A stretch of DNA of 64,000 nucleotides, taken from NCBI GenBank assembly GCA_949358305.1, contig OX442314.1, positions 52,833,369 to 52,897,368 of the forward strand, written 5' to 3'. The notes under the pieces were generated by a model. The model was given only the letters and a program-made list of their open reading frames with translations, had not been told where the DNA came from and made no database searches. The translations under genes were made by a program, and so were the position numbers. The DNA is from Strigamia acuminata. Lineage: Eukaryota > Arthropoda > Chilopoda > Geophilomorpha > Linotaeniidae. This document shows, one piece after another, positions 1 to 10,731 of this stretch. The first letter of the stretch is position 1. Each line of letters begins with the position of its first letter.

Positions 1-866
1 AAATACCGAAATTTTACGGAAAGAAACCGGAAAACTGAAGTTGGTTTTCGAAAACCTTTTCCATCATAATCTTGAAGTCATAAACGTAGAGTTAAATAAC
101 TGAAGCTGTGAATAATCAACAAACTTTGATTCGTTTCCAATATTGAAACTTCAGCTTCTCCGTCAATGCATGTCCCTTACTGAAAGCACATTTAACACCA
201 GCTGCATTTCAAAAGTGATTCTATTATCTTCGTCTTGAATTCAATATCAAAAACTTAAGTATACTAGTAAAATTATAAAATAAACTCGTGTTGTTTCATC
301 TCAAGTATTAGGTTTACTTAACTGTTTTAGTATCTACTTAGCCACCTTTTAAATGCACATTACAGGCCCGGATAATGTAGACATACACAACACACACGGT
401 CAATACAACTGTAGCCTGGTGGTGGTTTGGCACACACGCTTCGATCGGTTCTCCACTCTCCACATCGATTCATGCACAGTTGGTCAAGGCTAAATGTTAG
501 ATTGCTTTATAAAAAAATTTAAAATTTGATTACAACTATTCTGAGTTTGGGTCCTTCCCCTATGATTAACTAAACCCACAGATCGATCGCTGTTTTTGTC
601 TTCTGTTTGTTAAACTACCAGCTGTCAGAATTGACAGTTACACACACGCATATATCCATTAATAATTCAGTTCATGATAAATAAATTACGCAGAAATCGA
701 GTTGTTTTAATCCAGATAAGTGTTTTGGCAAAATAGACCCCACAGGAGGTTTATTATTTCTCCCCCTCATACGCCAAACAGGCCTGGAGATATGAGGTTG
801 GTGTTGAATGCACATAAGAAAGATATTATTGTGTATTGTAAGTTGATTAGTTATTTGTCTGTTTGT
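1..866. other. No recognisable gene, AT-rich flank
   Basis: I see no coding signal, RNA gene or repeat structure that I can support here. Short open frames occur but lack recognisable domains and codon structure. The stretch ends where the LTR-like repeat begins, and it has no counterpart upstream of the second channel gene. Confidence 0.5.
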
Positions 867-1449
867 TGTGACCGTCAGGCTACCTGGGGTGACCCACGTC
901 ACTGCCACACACCACTATATGGCCCCAAGATCACCCCTTCATTGGGCACGGTGATCTAGCCCGGGGAAGGAGGAGTTGAGTGGTGTGGGGAAGAGTTGCA
1001 GAGAGAGAGAGTGCGGACACCAACCAGGACGGTCGTGTGTTGAGAGAGTCTGAGGTGTTGTAGTTATCAAGGGGACAGGACGTGTCCCGGCTGTGTGGAC
1101 TCTGCACTCCTTTCCTTTCACTACAGAGATGCTCAGTGCTATGGCGGATTCCATAGTGCAGCCTCCATGAGTGGCTACTGCGGGTCGTAGGTGAGTACGA
1201 CATAAATGTAAAGTTAAACCGACCACGTCACCCATTGGGCTCACGCCCAGTGTGTGACGGGTCCGTTGCCGGTGCGTCGTGCCTTCGCAGCACCCCCGCA
1301 ACGGATAGCGGGATTCCTCATACCCCTAGACAACATAATAAAGGCCAACCAACCAATATTTGGGAGTCTCTGTTATTTCACGTGGGTATGCGTCCCACAC
1401 CAGAGTAATTAGTCCCCTAATTGCCCTGGCGAAGACCATAGCAGTCACA
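867..1449 (+). repeat. LTR-like dispersed repeat, copy 1
   Basis: The segment starts TGTGAC and ends GTCACA, the inverted TG...CA ends expected of an LTR. It holds an AATAAA near 1336 and a GTGAGTAC splice-donor-like site near 1191. Diverged copies lie in the opposite orientation at about 38590-38998 and 42787-43151, matching over the GC-rich parts (CCGTCACACAC, GTGACGTGGTCG, CCACTCATGGAGGCTGC). Immediately downstream, at 1452-1476, is a sequence resembling the complement of a tRNA 3' half (CCGAGATTTGAAC), as in a primer-binding site. No internal coding region follows, so this is either an LTR with a short internal remnant or a rearranged element. The family is unassigned. Confidence 0.45.
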
Positions 1450-1929
1450 ATTGAGGGCCCTGTCCGAGATTTGAACTTAGAGAATTTTTTTTGTGTGTCC
1501 GCCATTTTGTTTTGCTTTGTGTGTCGAATTTTGGTTGCATTTTGCTTTACTTTATGCCCCAATTTTTGCTGCTCTTCACTTTGCACCTTGGTGGGGGCTT
1601 AATTGTATTGTTTTTTATTTGCTTTGTTTTGGAATGTGGGTTAATTACTTTCTTTGAGGGACTGAAGAATTTGAAAGGTGTTTTTGCCAGTCACTTTGGG
1701 TTTTAATACCCTAGTTGTGGGGGTTGAGTGCTTTTTCATTTGAAGGTTTCTTGGATTGTATTTTGTAAAATTGGATGAGTAAAATTAGTGGAAAACCAGG
1801 AATTATTTAGTTAGAAACATAGTAAGTGGAACCTAATATTTGTTCAGTGGTAATTTCTGGGAAATTAGTGGGCCAATAAATGAGACCCATGTTATTCTAA
1901 ACTACTTGTACAAACATGTCGAGACTTTG
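1450..1929. other. Primer-site-like remnant, then T-rich unassigned DNA
   Basis: After the possible primer-binding site, 1490-1760 is strongly T-rich and repetitive on the plus strand (TTTTGCTTTG-type words), and the rest is featureless. It may be the internal leader of the LTR element at 867-1449. No coding region is supported. Confidence 0.3.
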
Positions 1930-2436
1930 CCTAGGCAATGAGCAATGCTCCTTTCTTCAATCCTTGACCAGTTTCTTGCTGGATTCCTTTTTTCATGGTA
2001 GTCTGACTGAGGGCATCCATGTTAAATGACTTAGCACATGAAATATTTGGCCACTGGTATGAGTCATGATTAGAGAATTTTATCAATCAGCCACTTATTG
2101 ATTAGTCCTCATTGGAGTGATTTATCAATAGGCCACTTATTGCAATTGAATTATCATTTCAGTGATGTAAATCACATCACTTCCTGTGGCTGGTAACATA
2201 TTTCAGCCACATCAGCCAAATAATTATTTACTTTAGATGGAGTTTAACCAAATGACTTACACATGAATTATTGATAATTCAGATTATGATAAGTCAAATT
2301 TGGATTTTAATTTTGAATGCACTTACTGAAAATACTAATTGAATCATTTTTGGGTCTCGTATTTCTTTGACAGAAAAAGTAAGGTATATTTGCCCATCAG
2401 AACGCCTCTACTGAATGACATCAGGGAAAATAAACT
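1930..2436 (+). promoter_or_regulatory. 5' flank of channel gene copy 1, conserved in copy 2
   Basis: Homology with the second gene copy begins at about 1930 (counterpart about 43864), some 500 bp before the start codon, so promoter and 5' UTR were probably duplicated together with the gene. A 3' splice site-like TTTCTTTGACAG ends at 2372 and is preserved in copy 2, so a noncoding 5' exon is possible. Copy 2 carries a distinct stretch at about 44156-44245 (GCCCGCGCGGGC and following) that is absent here. No TATA box or initiator can be assigned with confidence. Confidence 0.4.
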
Positions 2437-5400
2437 ATGGATGCACAGAAGCCGTATCAACCATTTGGTCAAATTCAACAACTGAGAAAGAAACAAATGA
2501 AACAAGTTATTTGCAGTGTTATAGCAAGTCAGAAAGAGATTCCATTATTTATCAGATCTCTAGAGAACATTTCAAAAAAGAAAAAAACTATGCTAATTCT
2601 ATTTACAACACTACTTGTAATCAATTTGGTGGCTTGTTCCTACCAAACTGTCGATCGAATATTGCATTACATGGACGAACCAACTACAGTTAACACATAC
2701 ATGATTGAAACACCACATGGCCCGTTTCCATCTATTTACGTATATCCAAGAACTACACAAGAACTTAATAATTACCTCGCTAACCGGACTGGAAACAGCG
2801 ATTTTAAACAGCAATGTAATCTTCTTACAATGTATCAACTGTTCAGGGAAATGTATCCTGAAGATGTAATGGAACTCACGAGAAAACCTAGCTATATAAC
2901 TGATGCACATTTTTCTGTGGTAAATTAATTTTTTTTAATAAACATTTTTACCAAAATAAATTTTTGCAGCACAAATCAAGATTCAATGTGACAGTTAAAA
3001 ATCATGAATCAATTGTATGGCCAATCGCCCAGATTTCGAGTAGTAAGTCAACCAACAATTATAGCCGTTTGATATTCTGACTTCTTTTTCACATTAGCGT
3101 TTGAATTTCCATATGGAAATGAAAATAACAAAATGGTAATAAAGTTTAATTTTCCCAAAACATGCACAGCTTATCAAGTGAGTAGTAATTCTAGGAATAT
3201 ATATTTTCACTTAACAATAAAGACTGCAAAAAAAGTTCTAACAAAACTACAATGTTTGTTACCAGATATTAAGAATTCAAATTTAACATTAAAATTATTT
3301 TTTCAATTAAGCTGATCATAGATCCATCACCAGTTATCTATCACATCTCAAATATCTTTGTGGACAATTTTGCCAAATTAGAAGGCCTAATGAATCAAGT
3401 CATTGCTACTATGCAAAAAGTAAGAGATACAGTGGAAGTAATAGCAATAACAGATTAGTTAAGAAATTTTTAAAAATCGAAATTTGTAACAACAATAAAA
3501 TTTCGACCTTGTTTTAGTACCACTTCATTAATACTACGAGACAGCGGTGCAACAATAACTTGCATGACTGCTTGCAACATTGTTTAGTAAAAGCAATGAA
3601 ATGCAGGTAAACAACTTTCTAGAATTCGTACAAACATTGGCATGGCCAGGCATGAACAAAAAGAATCAGTTCTCAAATTATAGCCGCTCACGAATAATAG
3701 CCGCAGCCACAATTCGAAAGCGTCAAATCGTCACTTTCAACCGCCACTAGTATTTGTGGGTTACGACAATTCTTCAACGACGGCTCTTTAATAAGAATAT
3801 TAATTAATCAGAAATTTGCAGAACAGATATTTTGTTATTGATAAATGTAAAAAGAGACAGTTACATACCCAAATAATGGTGTAAGAGTAACGTCTGCTGG
3901 ACGTTGGATTGTTCGGATTATAAGACGCACCACTCATTGTTGGTTGACTTTTGAAAGTAAAAAAATGTGTCTGATGATCCTCAAAATACGATGTTCGCAG
4001 CTTTTGCGATTACCGAATGCAACACATTAAATCACGTTATTGCACGATACAATTCATGTTAAAGCTATGTTAAAGTTATGTTAAAGGAAAATACAAATGA
4101 TTAAATCGTAATTATTCTCTTAGATTTCCGTTTTACGAGGCAAGAAGCCTTCCGAAATGCAATAAGACAAATAGCATTCGTCACCACAACATACTCGGGA
4201 AATTTCTTGTTCAGAAAGATTTAACGACACACTGCAAATGCCTCAATTTGTGTGATGTAACGCAACAAAGCCTAACATATAACCTACAAGCTGGAAGTGG
4301 GGATATCGTTGAAATATTCATTGCCAACAATTACGTTCGAACAATGCAAGAAAGCTTTTCTTACGACATAATATTTTTGTTATGTGACATTGGAGGCAAC
4401 ATCGGCCTCTATTTCGGCATGTCTTGTTTAGCACTCGTCGAAATATTTATTCATTGCTGCAAAATGTGTTTGACGAAATTAAGCAAAACAACAAAAGCAA
4501 ACGCCGAATTGAAAGAAAAAATTCCAATGATACTCGAAAAAATGCAGAAATCAAACAATAAATCGTTTGTTAAAAACAAACTGATAACCACTGTTTCATT
4601 AATCCTGTTTTGCACTTCAGTTTATCAAACTTACAACTTGATCAACACTTATTTTCAATGTCCACTCACGAAAACTGTTAACATCATTAGAGACAACATG
4701 ATTGAGTTTCCACTCGTTATTGCATGCGATGAAACTGAGAGAATACTAACAGCTAAGATAAAATTAGCTGCTAAACTGCAAACTGATTGTGGCCACTACC
4801 AACTCCTCGATTTGCTCCATCCATCGGCTGAATACGCCAACAAAACAGTGAAATTATGGAGTGACTCTTCTGGTTATAACACATACGTCTCAAATAGAAA
4901 AGTTCTAGGTGTAAGCTAAGCGAGCAAAATACTCAATAGTTGGTGCTATTTGTATTAAATTACATACTATTTTTGTAGCTGACTAAAACTGTACATGACT
5001 TATATTTTGCCAATTTATCAATTTTATCAACGGCATTTGGAACATGCACTGTGTTTAATAAAGGTAACTGCAAAAGTCATATTTTTTATCTTTTTGTACT
5101 TCGAAATGTTTGCAGGTGACAGGCCATTTTCACCAAAGAAAAATAAATTATTGTTTTTTGATGAATTCATGAGAGACATTTGCAACGAATATCAAACTGT
5201 GAGAGTGTTGACACATTCAGATTACATTGTTGTTTACTTAACTTCATCGTGCATTTCCAGCATTTTGTTGTGCCGAAAAATCAAGCGTTTCATCCAAAAT
5301 ATATATTTCACATTCCCACCAAACACGGCACTGCGATTGACATTTCTCGTCAAACGGTAATATCTAAAAGAAAACAAAAACCATTATTTTACATCTTACT

Positions 5401-6288
5401 CTGTTTAGCTCGTTCGAGTGAACACTGTTAAAAGTCCTTGTAAACCAAATAAAGAAGTTTCTGAATGTGAACGGAAATGTTTTGCAACAAAATTGTCAAA
5501 ACAACTTCTCAAGTGCAGGTAAAAATAATATTACTTATACCAAAAAATAATTGCAATCCCATGAAGAGGGCAGGCCTCTTCTAATACAAGCTTCCACCAC
5601 TATAGAAATGTTCTAGAAACCAATCTGCATGAAGTCTAGCAGCTAGAGTTGTTGTAAAATGCTGGCAGCAAAATTTTGTTTCCTAAAGCATCCTCTCGTA
5701 ACAACAGTTCTAGAAAGCCATCTGCATCAGCATACCAGCTTCTCACACTCCTGCTGGAAAACTGATGCAGGTAGGTCCCCAGAACATTCGCTTAAATGAG
5801 AAAGCTTGTACTAGAAGGAGTCTGTCTTCCAGAAGAAATTTCGGGTTATATTTGTGTATAATATATCAAAAATTAATGAGGCACACAATCTGCCACTAAA
5901 TCTTTATATGCAAACCGAAATAAATTTATGTGTTATTTTTCTAACTAGATTACCGTTCATGAAAAACAGTACTTTAGAACTCTGCATGACACTAGAAACA
6001 GCTAAAACAACCTACGAAACATATTTGCACACTCAATTCAAGACCAATCCCCAGAAAGACTGTTCCTGTGCAACACGCTGCCGTGAAACCGTTTACAATG
6101 TCAAAGCAAAAGCCTCCCTTAAGGGTAAAACGGCGACAACAGCTATTTACACTATTGAAGAGAACATTCGAGAAGTTATCGAAGAACAGGAGCTCATTTC
6201 TGTAACAAAACTATTGTGTAGCATTGGATCTATTATTGGTATTTTGACTGGTTTCTCAACATTTACTCTTGTTGACTATTTCATTTAA
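2437..6288 (+). CDS. Tandem-fused double DEG/ENaC channel, copy 1
   Basis: Predicted amiloride-sensitive-type (DEG/ENaC, pickpocket-like) cation channel subunits fused in tandem, 777 residues. Exons: 2437-2919, 2970-3042, 3098-3177, 3312-3419, 3518-3606, 4124-4910, 4979-5063, 5116-5198, 5261-5356, 5409-5518, 5949-6288. All introns are GT-AG and all joins keep frame. Unit A (about 1-390): TM1 at 51-70, post-TM1 FPSIYVYP (97-104), a degenerate TCTAY box, CKCLNLC (315-321), then TM2 with filter GMS (376-378) in GLYFGMSCLALVE. A linker (about 390-428) leads to unit B: TM1 (about 432-452), FPLVIACDE, FGTCTVFN matching the family GxCxxFN box, CSCATRC (703-709), and TM2 with filter GFS (766-768). 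The protein ends right after TM2. Each unit is about 350-390 residues, shorter than usual for the family, and no HG gating motif is seen. Poly(A) signal AATAAA near 6483. Domain identity is strong; fusion in the mRNA is inferred from the continuous exon 6. Confidence 0.85.
4124..4910 (+). other. Exon 6: TM2 of unit A joined to TM1 of unit B
   Basis: This single 787-nt exon has no stop in frame. It encodes the last cysteines of unit A (CKCLNLC), TM2-A, a basic 40-residue cytoplasmic-type linker rich in Lys, then TM1-B and the start of ectodomain B. The acceptor is TTCTCTTAG at 4123 and the donor GTAAGC at 4911. It is the exon that makes the two channel units one protein. The same exon in copy 2 (46104-46890) is also 787 nt and open despite many substitutions. 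Confidence 0.85.
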
Positions 6289-7449
6289 TTTTACATTATT
6301 ATCAATATAGTAAACATAAATAACAGCAATAGTTTTCACTCTCCTGACTTTGTCCTTGTTAACACAGTGTGGTTTTTGTAAAAAAAAATCACTAATCAAT
6401 GTTATTTACTCATGCAAAAGCATAAATCGATTACTATAAAAATAGACGATGCAGAAATGTGCTGCACTATGCAAAACTACCTAATAAACAGTTCCAAATT
6501 GTAGCCTTAAAACCTCACTTTTTTATCACTCTTTTATCAATAAGACAAATGTTGTTACAGATTTTAAATCCTTTCCCTATTCATATTAAAATAGAAAGGA
6601 TTGAATAAGCGCGATGTTTGTTGATGTTGAATGAGGCATGAGCATAAACCTGTTTTAAATTTGTTACCGGTAAACAGATTCTGTACTTTATAAAAATAAA
6701 TAAAATAATAATTTTCTTTATTCATTTCTATTCCGTTTTACTGAGTAAATATAATAAAAATAATAAAAAGCAAATCCATTAAAACCAAATTCTAAAACTT
6801 GGTCAAAATCCAGAAAAAATTCTCAAATTTTGTCAGAATCCATCAAAATCTCGTATACAAGTACTTATTTCCTTCAGATTTATATCAAGTGTGGGAACGA
6901 GCCCAAAAAAGTCGCTCAGACGACCAACAAGGTACGGAAATCAACTTCCACATAACCGTCTTTCTCAAACCACCACTAGAAAACCGCTCCAGCGAACCAT
7001 CTTTAACCATCTTTAACCATCTTTAACCATCTTTAACCCTGACGACTCGTTTTACTGTTTGAAAAACCCTATTTATATTTCCAACAAATGATAGCAGACG
7101 GATTGTTCAACATCCCCTGAAGAAAACGACGAAATGGGATTAAAGCACGTAAAAACCATCGAGAAAAACGAAGAATCTGACGATTCAAATAAAAAATACG
7201 ATGATTTTGGAACCGAAAATGCCAAACGTGATGCAAAACGAGCGGAAGTAGATTCAAGAGTGGACGAAATCAACGCAAAGTTAGCCAAACTTGACAAGAA
7301 ACTTGGTGAATTCGACGGAAAAGAAGCTAGATTGGATGCTCAATTAGCTAAACTTGTAGAAACTTGTTGAAACAAAACCAAACGAATCTCATGCGGAATC
7401 TCATGCGAAACACGACGACCCATTACTCGGAAACGGGAAGGACGAACCC
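6289..7449. other. Intergenic DNA with a 10-bp minisatellite
   Basis: This holds the 3' flank of the channel gene and AT-rich DNA. A perfect 10-bp unit (AACCATCTTT) is repeated four times at 6996-7038. An open frame at 7134-7370 is rich in Lys, Asp and Glu with heptad-like leucines, but I recognise no family; it may be the 5' part of the SLU7-like pseudogene transcript unit or a chance frame. Confidence 0.4.
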
Positions 7450-8075
7450 GTGGCCGAAAATCAAGAGGAGAACGCGACAATGGCGGAATTTGACCAACAG
7501 AGAATAAGCACCACAGAACCACCTGTTGGTCATTTTAGCACCAAAGTGGACAGGAAACAGCGCATTACCGTCCGAAATCTTTGTATTCGGGAGGACACGG
7601 CCAAATACTTGCGTAATTTGGACATAAATTCGGCGTATTACGATCCGAAATCCAGAAGGATGCGTGACAACCCGTACAAAGATGGTGGAGTGCATCCGGC
7701 GACAATTTCGTGCGAAAAGAAAGATGACTTTCAAGAAGGACGTTCGCGAGAGTATTTTGGAGAAATATGGCGGCACTGAGCATTTAAACATACCTGACGA
7801 GGAACTGCTTTTGGCGCAGTCGAAGAATACGTTGAGTATTCGAAACACGGCAAGACCAGTTTGTGCTTAATTTGTATTGCATCGGTGAGAGTAGGAAAAA
7901 TGCGGTTGAATATGAAGTGATCGATGATTGTAATGATGATGAGGAAGATGTGTGGGCTAGACAAGAAGAAGGAGAGGCAAGAGAAGGAGCCGTCGCAAGA
8001 AGAGATCGAAGCTTATATTATATGAAGAAGGGCCGAGATGATGATGACCCAATGGCTAATTTTATTGATAAATGA
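7450..8075 (+). pseudogene. SLU7-like splicing factor pseudogene
   Basis: The frame at 7450-7779 contains [20 protein letters not shown] followed by [17 protein letters not shown], the highly characteristic core of the step-II splicing factor SLU7. A second frame (7664-7870) gives [14 protein letters not shown] and PDEELLLAQS, and a third (7863-8075) ends in YMKKGRDDDDPMANF, resembling the SLU7 C-terminus. The order is correct, but the zinc-knuckle region and much of the middle are missing and at least two frame changes are needed. The pieces lie together without GT-AG introns, so a decayed processed copy is most likely. An identical copy lies at 49431-50056. Confidence 0.65.
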
Positions 8076-8916
8076 GCGACTGAATTGGTTGGAAAATGTT
8101 GTTTATAGGAAAAAATAAAATCATCTTTTCTGGTTTTTGATGGGAGAATGTAAAATTTTGTTTGTTGTTTTTGGTTTTTGTTTGTTTCGAGTTGGGTTTT
8201 ACATGTGGTTTAGTGGGTTGTGTTTGCGGAAGTTGGTGGTCATTTTTTATGGAAGACAATTGAATTTGAATAAAACTTAAAGGAAAAAGATATTCTAATT
8301 GCACCATACACTTTGGATTCTCAATTTCACCATTACGCAGTCTTTGACTAGTTGGTCAGTAGTGCCTATCTTCAGGACACTACTCACTTGACAAATGCGA
8401 TATATCTACCAATTCAACATGACATTAACCTTTCTAGGAATTTTTAAAAAGATAATTCTTCTGTGCACACAACAAAATTCTATCTCTAAGTGGATTTGTT
8501 GGATGGTGTTTTAAAGGCTGTGGATTTTCTGAATTTTCTCCCAATTTAAACTCCACAGAAAATTTTTTTGAGGAATTAAAGACTGCCATTGTTGCTAAAT
8601 GGAGTGCAATTGGACTAAATACGTGTATAAAGTTTGAATCACTGCCATAAAAAAGGAAGATTATTGGATCTATCATTTCTGGACTGCAAAGTTATACTTT
8701 GTTCAATTTAATTTTGTCTTTTGTTCAAATGGAGTGAGAAGAAGTTAAATTGTTGTGGACTCCCCATGGGCATGGTAAACATTATATTCGCTGTTCAATT
8801 GCTGTCTACACAATGACTTCTGTTGTAACCAAGCTACCAATTATGTCGATAGTTCAAAGTAAGCAGTGGTACGATGCTGCTAAGTTTATTTATCGAGAGG
8901 ACAAGCCATCTGCTGC
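8076..8916. other. No supported feature
   Basis: AT-rich DNA with short uninformative frames. It may include 5' remnants of the MULE-like element that follows, but I find no terminal inverted repeat to place its edge. Confidence 0.4.
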
Positions 8917-9625
8917 ATGAGGTGCATCCAGCCGAACTCCCACAGTAGAGGAAAAATTAATTTAACGAGCCATAGCTTCGAATTATGTACGCCGCATGTG
9001 CATGACACTATGCCGCTGAACGTGAATATTAAGCTTTTCACGTACGAATTTGTGCAGAATTGTCGTAGGTTAAATCCGTCCGCACCTCGCAAACCGGAGT
9101 ACAACAAATTGTGCATCAAATTTCCTGATGTGGCATTAGAACGTCCCATCAAATCGTTTAAATCAATTCTCAGCAGTCATTGCAAGAAGGACATACCGAA
9201 ACTGGATTAGCTTAACAGTTTCGATGCCTTCTTTGAAGTACAGAAGGCTGTCACCATAGATGACCGACTTTCTTTTCTACACGACTGCACTTTGGTGGGT
9301 GAAAACGGATCGGTTTCCATTGTGTTTTTGAATCGAGAGTTATGCACAGAACTGTTTTCCAAAAGCACCGAATTCCATGCTGATGCAACCTGTAAGGTGG
9401 TGCCACAATTCGATAGGCGACTTCTTTGCTTACTTCCGCACGTACTGGTTGCGGGAGGTTACTGCAGCACGATTTTGTGTGCATGGACTGCCACACCATA
9501 CCAATAATAGTCTTGAATCACGGCACGCAAGTCTCCCCGCTACTTTGGGTAAACATACATTACCTGTGCAGTTTGTTGTGGCGTTGTCGCAGGTTGGCCT
9601 TTCGGCAACGCTGTGTTATGCATAA
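8917..9625 (+). pseudogene. Decayed MULE-like transposase
   Basis: One frame runs from 8917 to 9507 broken by a single TAG at 9208-9210. It includes FHADATCKVVPQ, resembling the first catalytic strand region of MULE-type DDE transposases (usual form D-x-TFK-VVP). A +1 shifted frame (9377-9625) gives HTNNSLESRH, resembling the NNxxExxH segment near the C-terminus of the same family. The central part of the catalytic domain is missing, so the copy cannot be functional. It sits just upstream of an AT-hook/RING frame that may belong to the same element. Repeated at 50898-51606. Confidence 0.5.
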
Positions 9626-9978
9626 GGGTGCGTTTGGATCGGTTTGGATCGTTTTTTTCAAAAATCCGATCCAATTCAAAAAATTGTGGATAGATAAATT
9701 GATTATTCAATCCTATCCGAAAAAAAATTGCGTTCTATCCAATCCTATCCGCATTCAATTCAAACCAAATGCGGATTTCACCATTTGCAGCCAGTACAAT
9801 GGGTTTGGCCAGTGAAAATGAATGCGTTGCATTGGCATTAGCAATGGCGTCGGAAGCAGTAGGGGCGGTCTTGAGGCTAGTATTTCCCGACTTTTGGTCC
9901 CTTTCCATGTCCGGCGAAAAAAATAAATAAATAAATAAATAAATGAATGTTTTCCTTTATTTTTTGTAGATTTGTAGA
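9626..9978. repeat. Palindrome-rich spacer and AAAT microsatellite
   Basis: 9640-9780 is dense in GGATCGG/CCGATCC and GGATAG/CTATCC words that can pair with each other, suggesting a short foldback insertion inside the decayed transposon. A pure AAAT microsatellite occupies about 9917-9945. No gene is supported. Confidence 0.35.
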
Positions 9979-10731
9979 TTGACCACGGAAGCATTGTTTT
10001 GGAACATACAGTGGGTGATGCGTCATGCGCGTGGCAATGCAGGTGCTGTGTTTCCCCAGAGCTTAACGAATGATCCAACGGACAATGAGATCAACTTAAT
10101 GATGCAAAAAATTAACTATGGTACCTTAGAAATATGATACATGCGGCCAGTTATGCCTGTGGATCCACCTACTTTTGATCTGGATGCAGTCATTGCCGAC
10201 GCCAGCAGTCAGCAAGCTGTGCTTCCCGCACCTCTTGTGGCACGCCGAGGACGCGGTCGCCCTCGTCGCCAAACGACCGAGGTCGTTGTGCCTGCGGCAG
10301 TCGAGCCAACAGGAAACCGCTGAGGTGTTCACAGAATACGTACAGCGAGCTCAGATAAGCCAACTGCCGAGCCACTTCTACAGCATCGCCGCTCAACTAG
10401 GAACACACAGCACTTGGATGAGATTGCCCTGCCACAGGACAATGAAGAAGAGTTTGCAGTAACGCCAGATGAGTGGGAAGAGATAAGGAGACGGCAACAT
10501 TTACAGTATATTGAATCCTTAACTTCTCCAGTGCAGGCGCTGGCAATTGACCTTGCAGAATTTTTCACCTGGGTTACCGAAGACTTAGTTGAGGTGGTGG
10601 AACAAAATCGCCACACTTGTCTGTTATGTAGCACTAATGAATGCAATATTGCTTGTGGCCATATGATATGTGCAGCACGTGCCAAAAAGGCTGTTGAAAT
10701 TGAAGTGCAGCTGAAATGCCAAAACTGCTGA
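9979..10731 (+). pseudogene. AT-hook plus RING-type zinc finger frame, broken by TGA
   Basis: A short frame (9979-10137) precedes an open frame starting at ATG 10141 that continues in the same frame to 10731, interrupted only by one TGA at 10321-10323. The first part encodes an AT-hook (ARRGRGRPRRQ). The last part encodes a RING-like cluster: CLLCSTNEC, then IACGHMIC, then KCQNC, giving C-x2-C, CGH-x2-C and C-x2-C pairs with unusually short spacing. AT-hook and RING together suggest a DNA-binding protein with possible ubiquitin-ligase activity, perhaps an accessory product of the adjacent MULE-like element; both the function and the link are inference. The single stop could be decay, readthrough or a sequence error. 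Repeated at 51960-52712. Confidence 0.45.

Noticed and set aside
4402-4919. Unit B as a separate gene starting inside exon 6
   Set aside because: The frame is continuous from unit A with no stop, promoter or splice break between TM2-A and TM1-B, and the arrangement is kept in both copies. It is still worth an RNA test.
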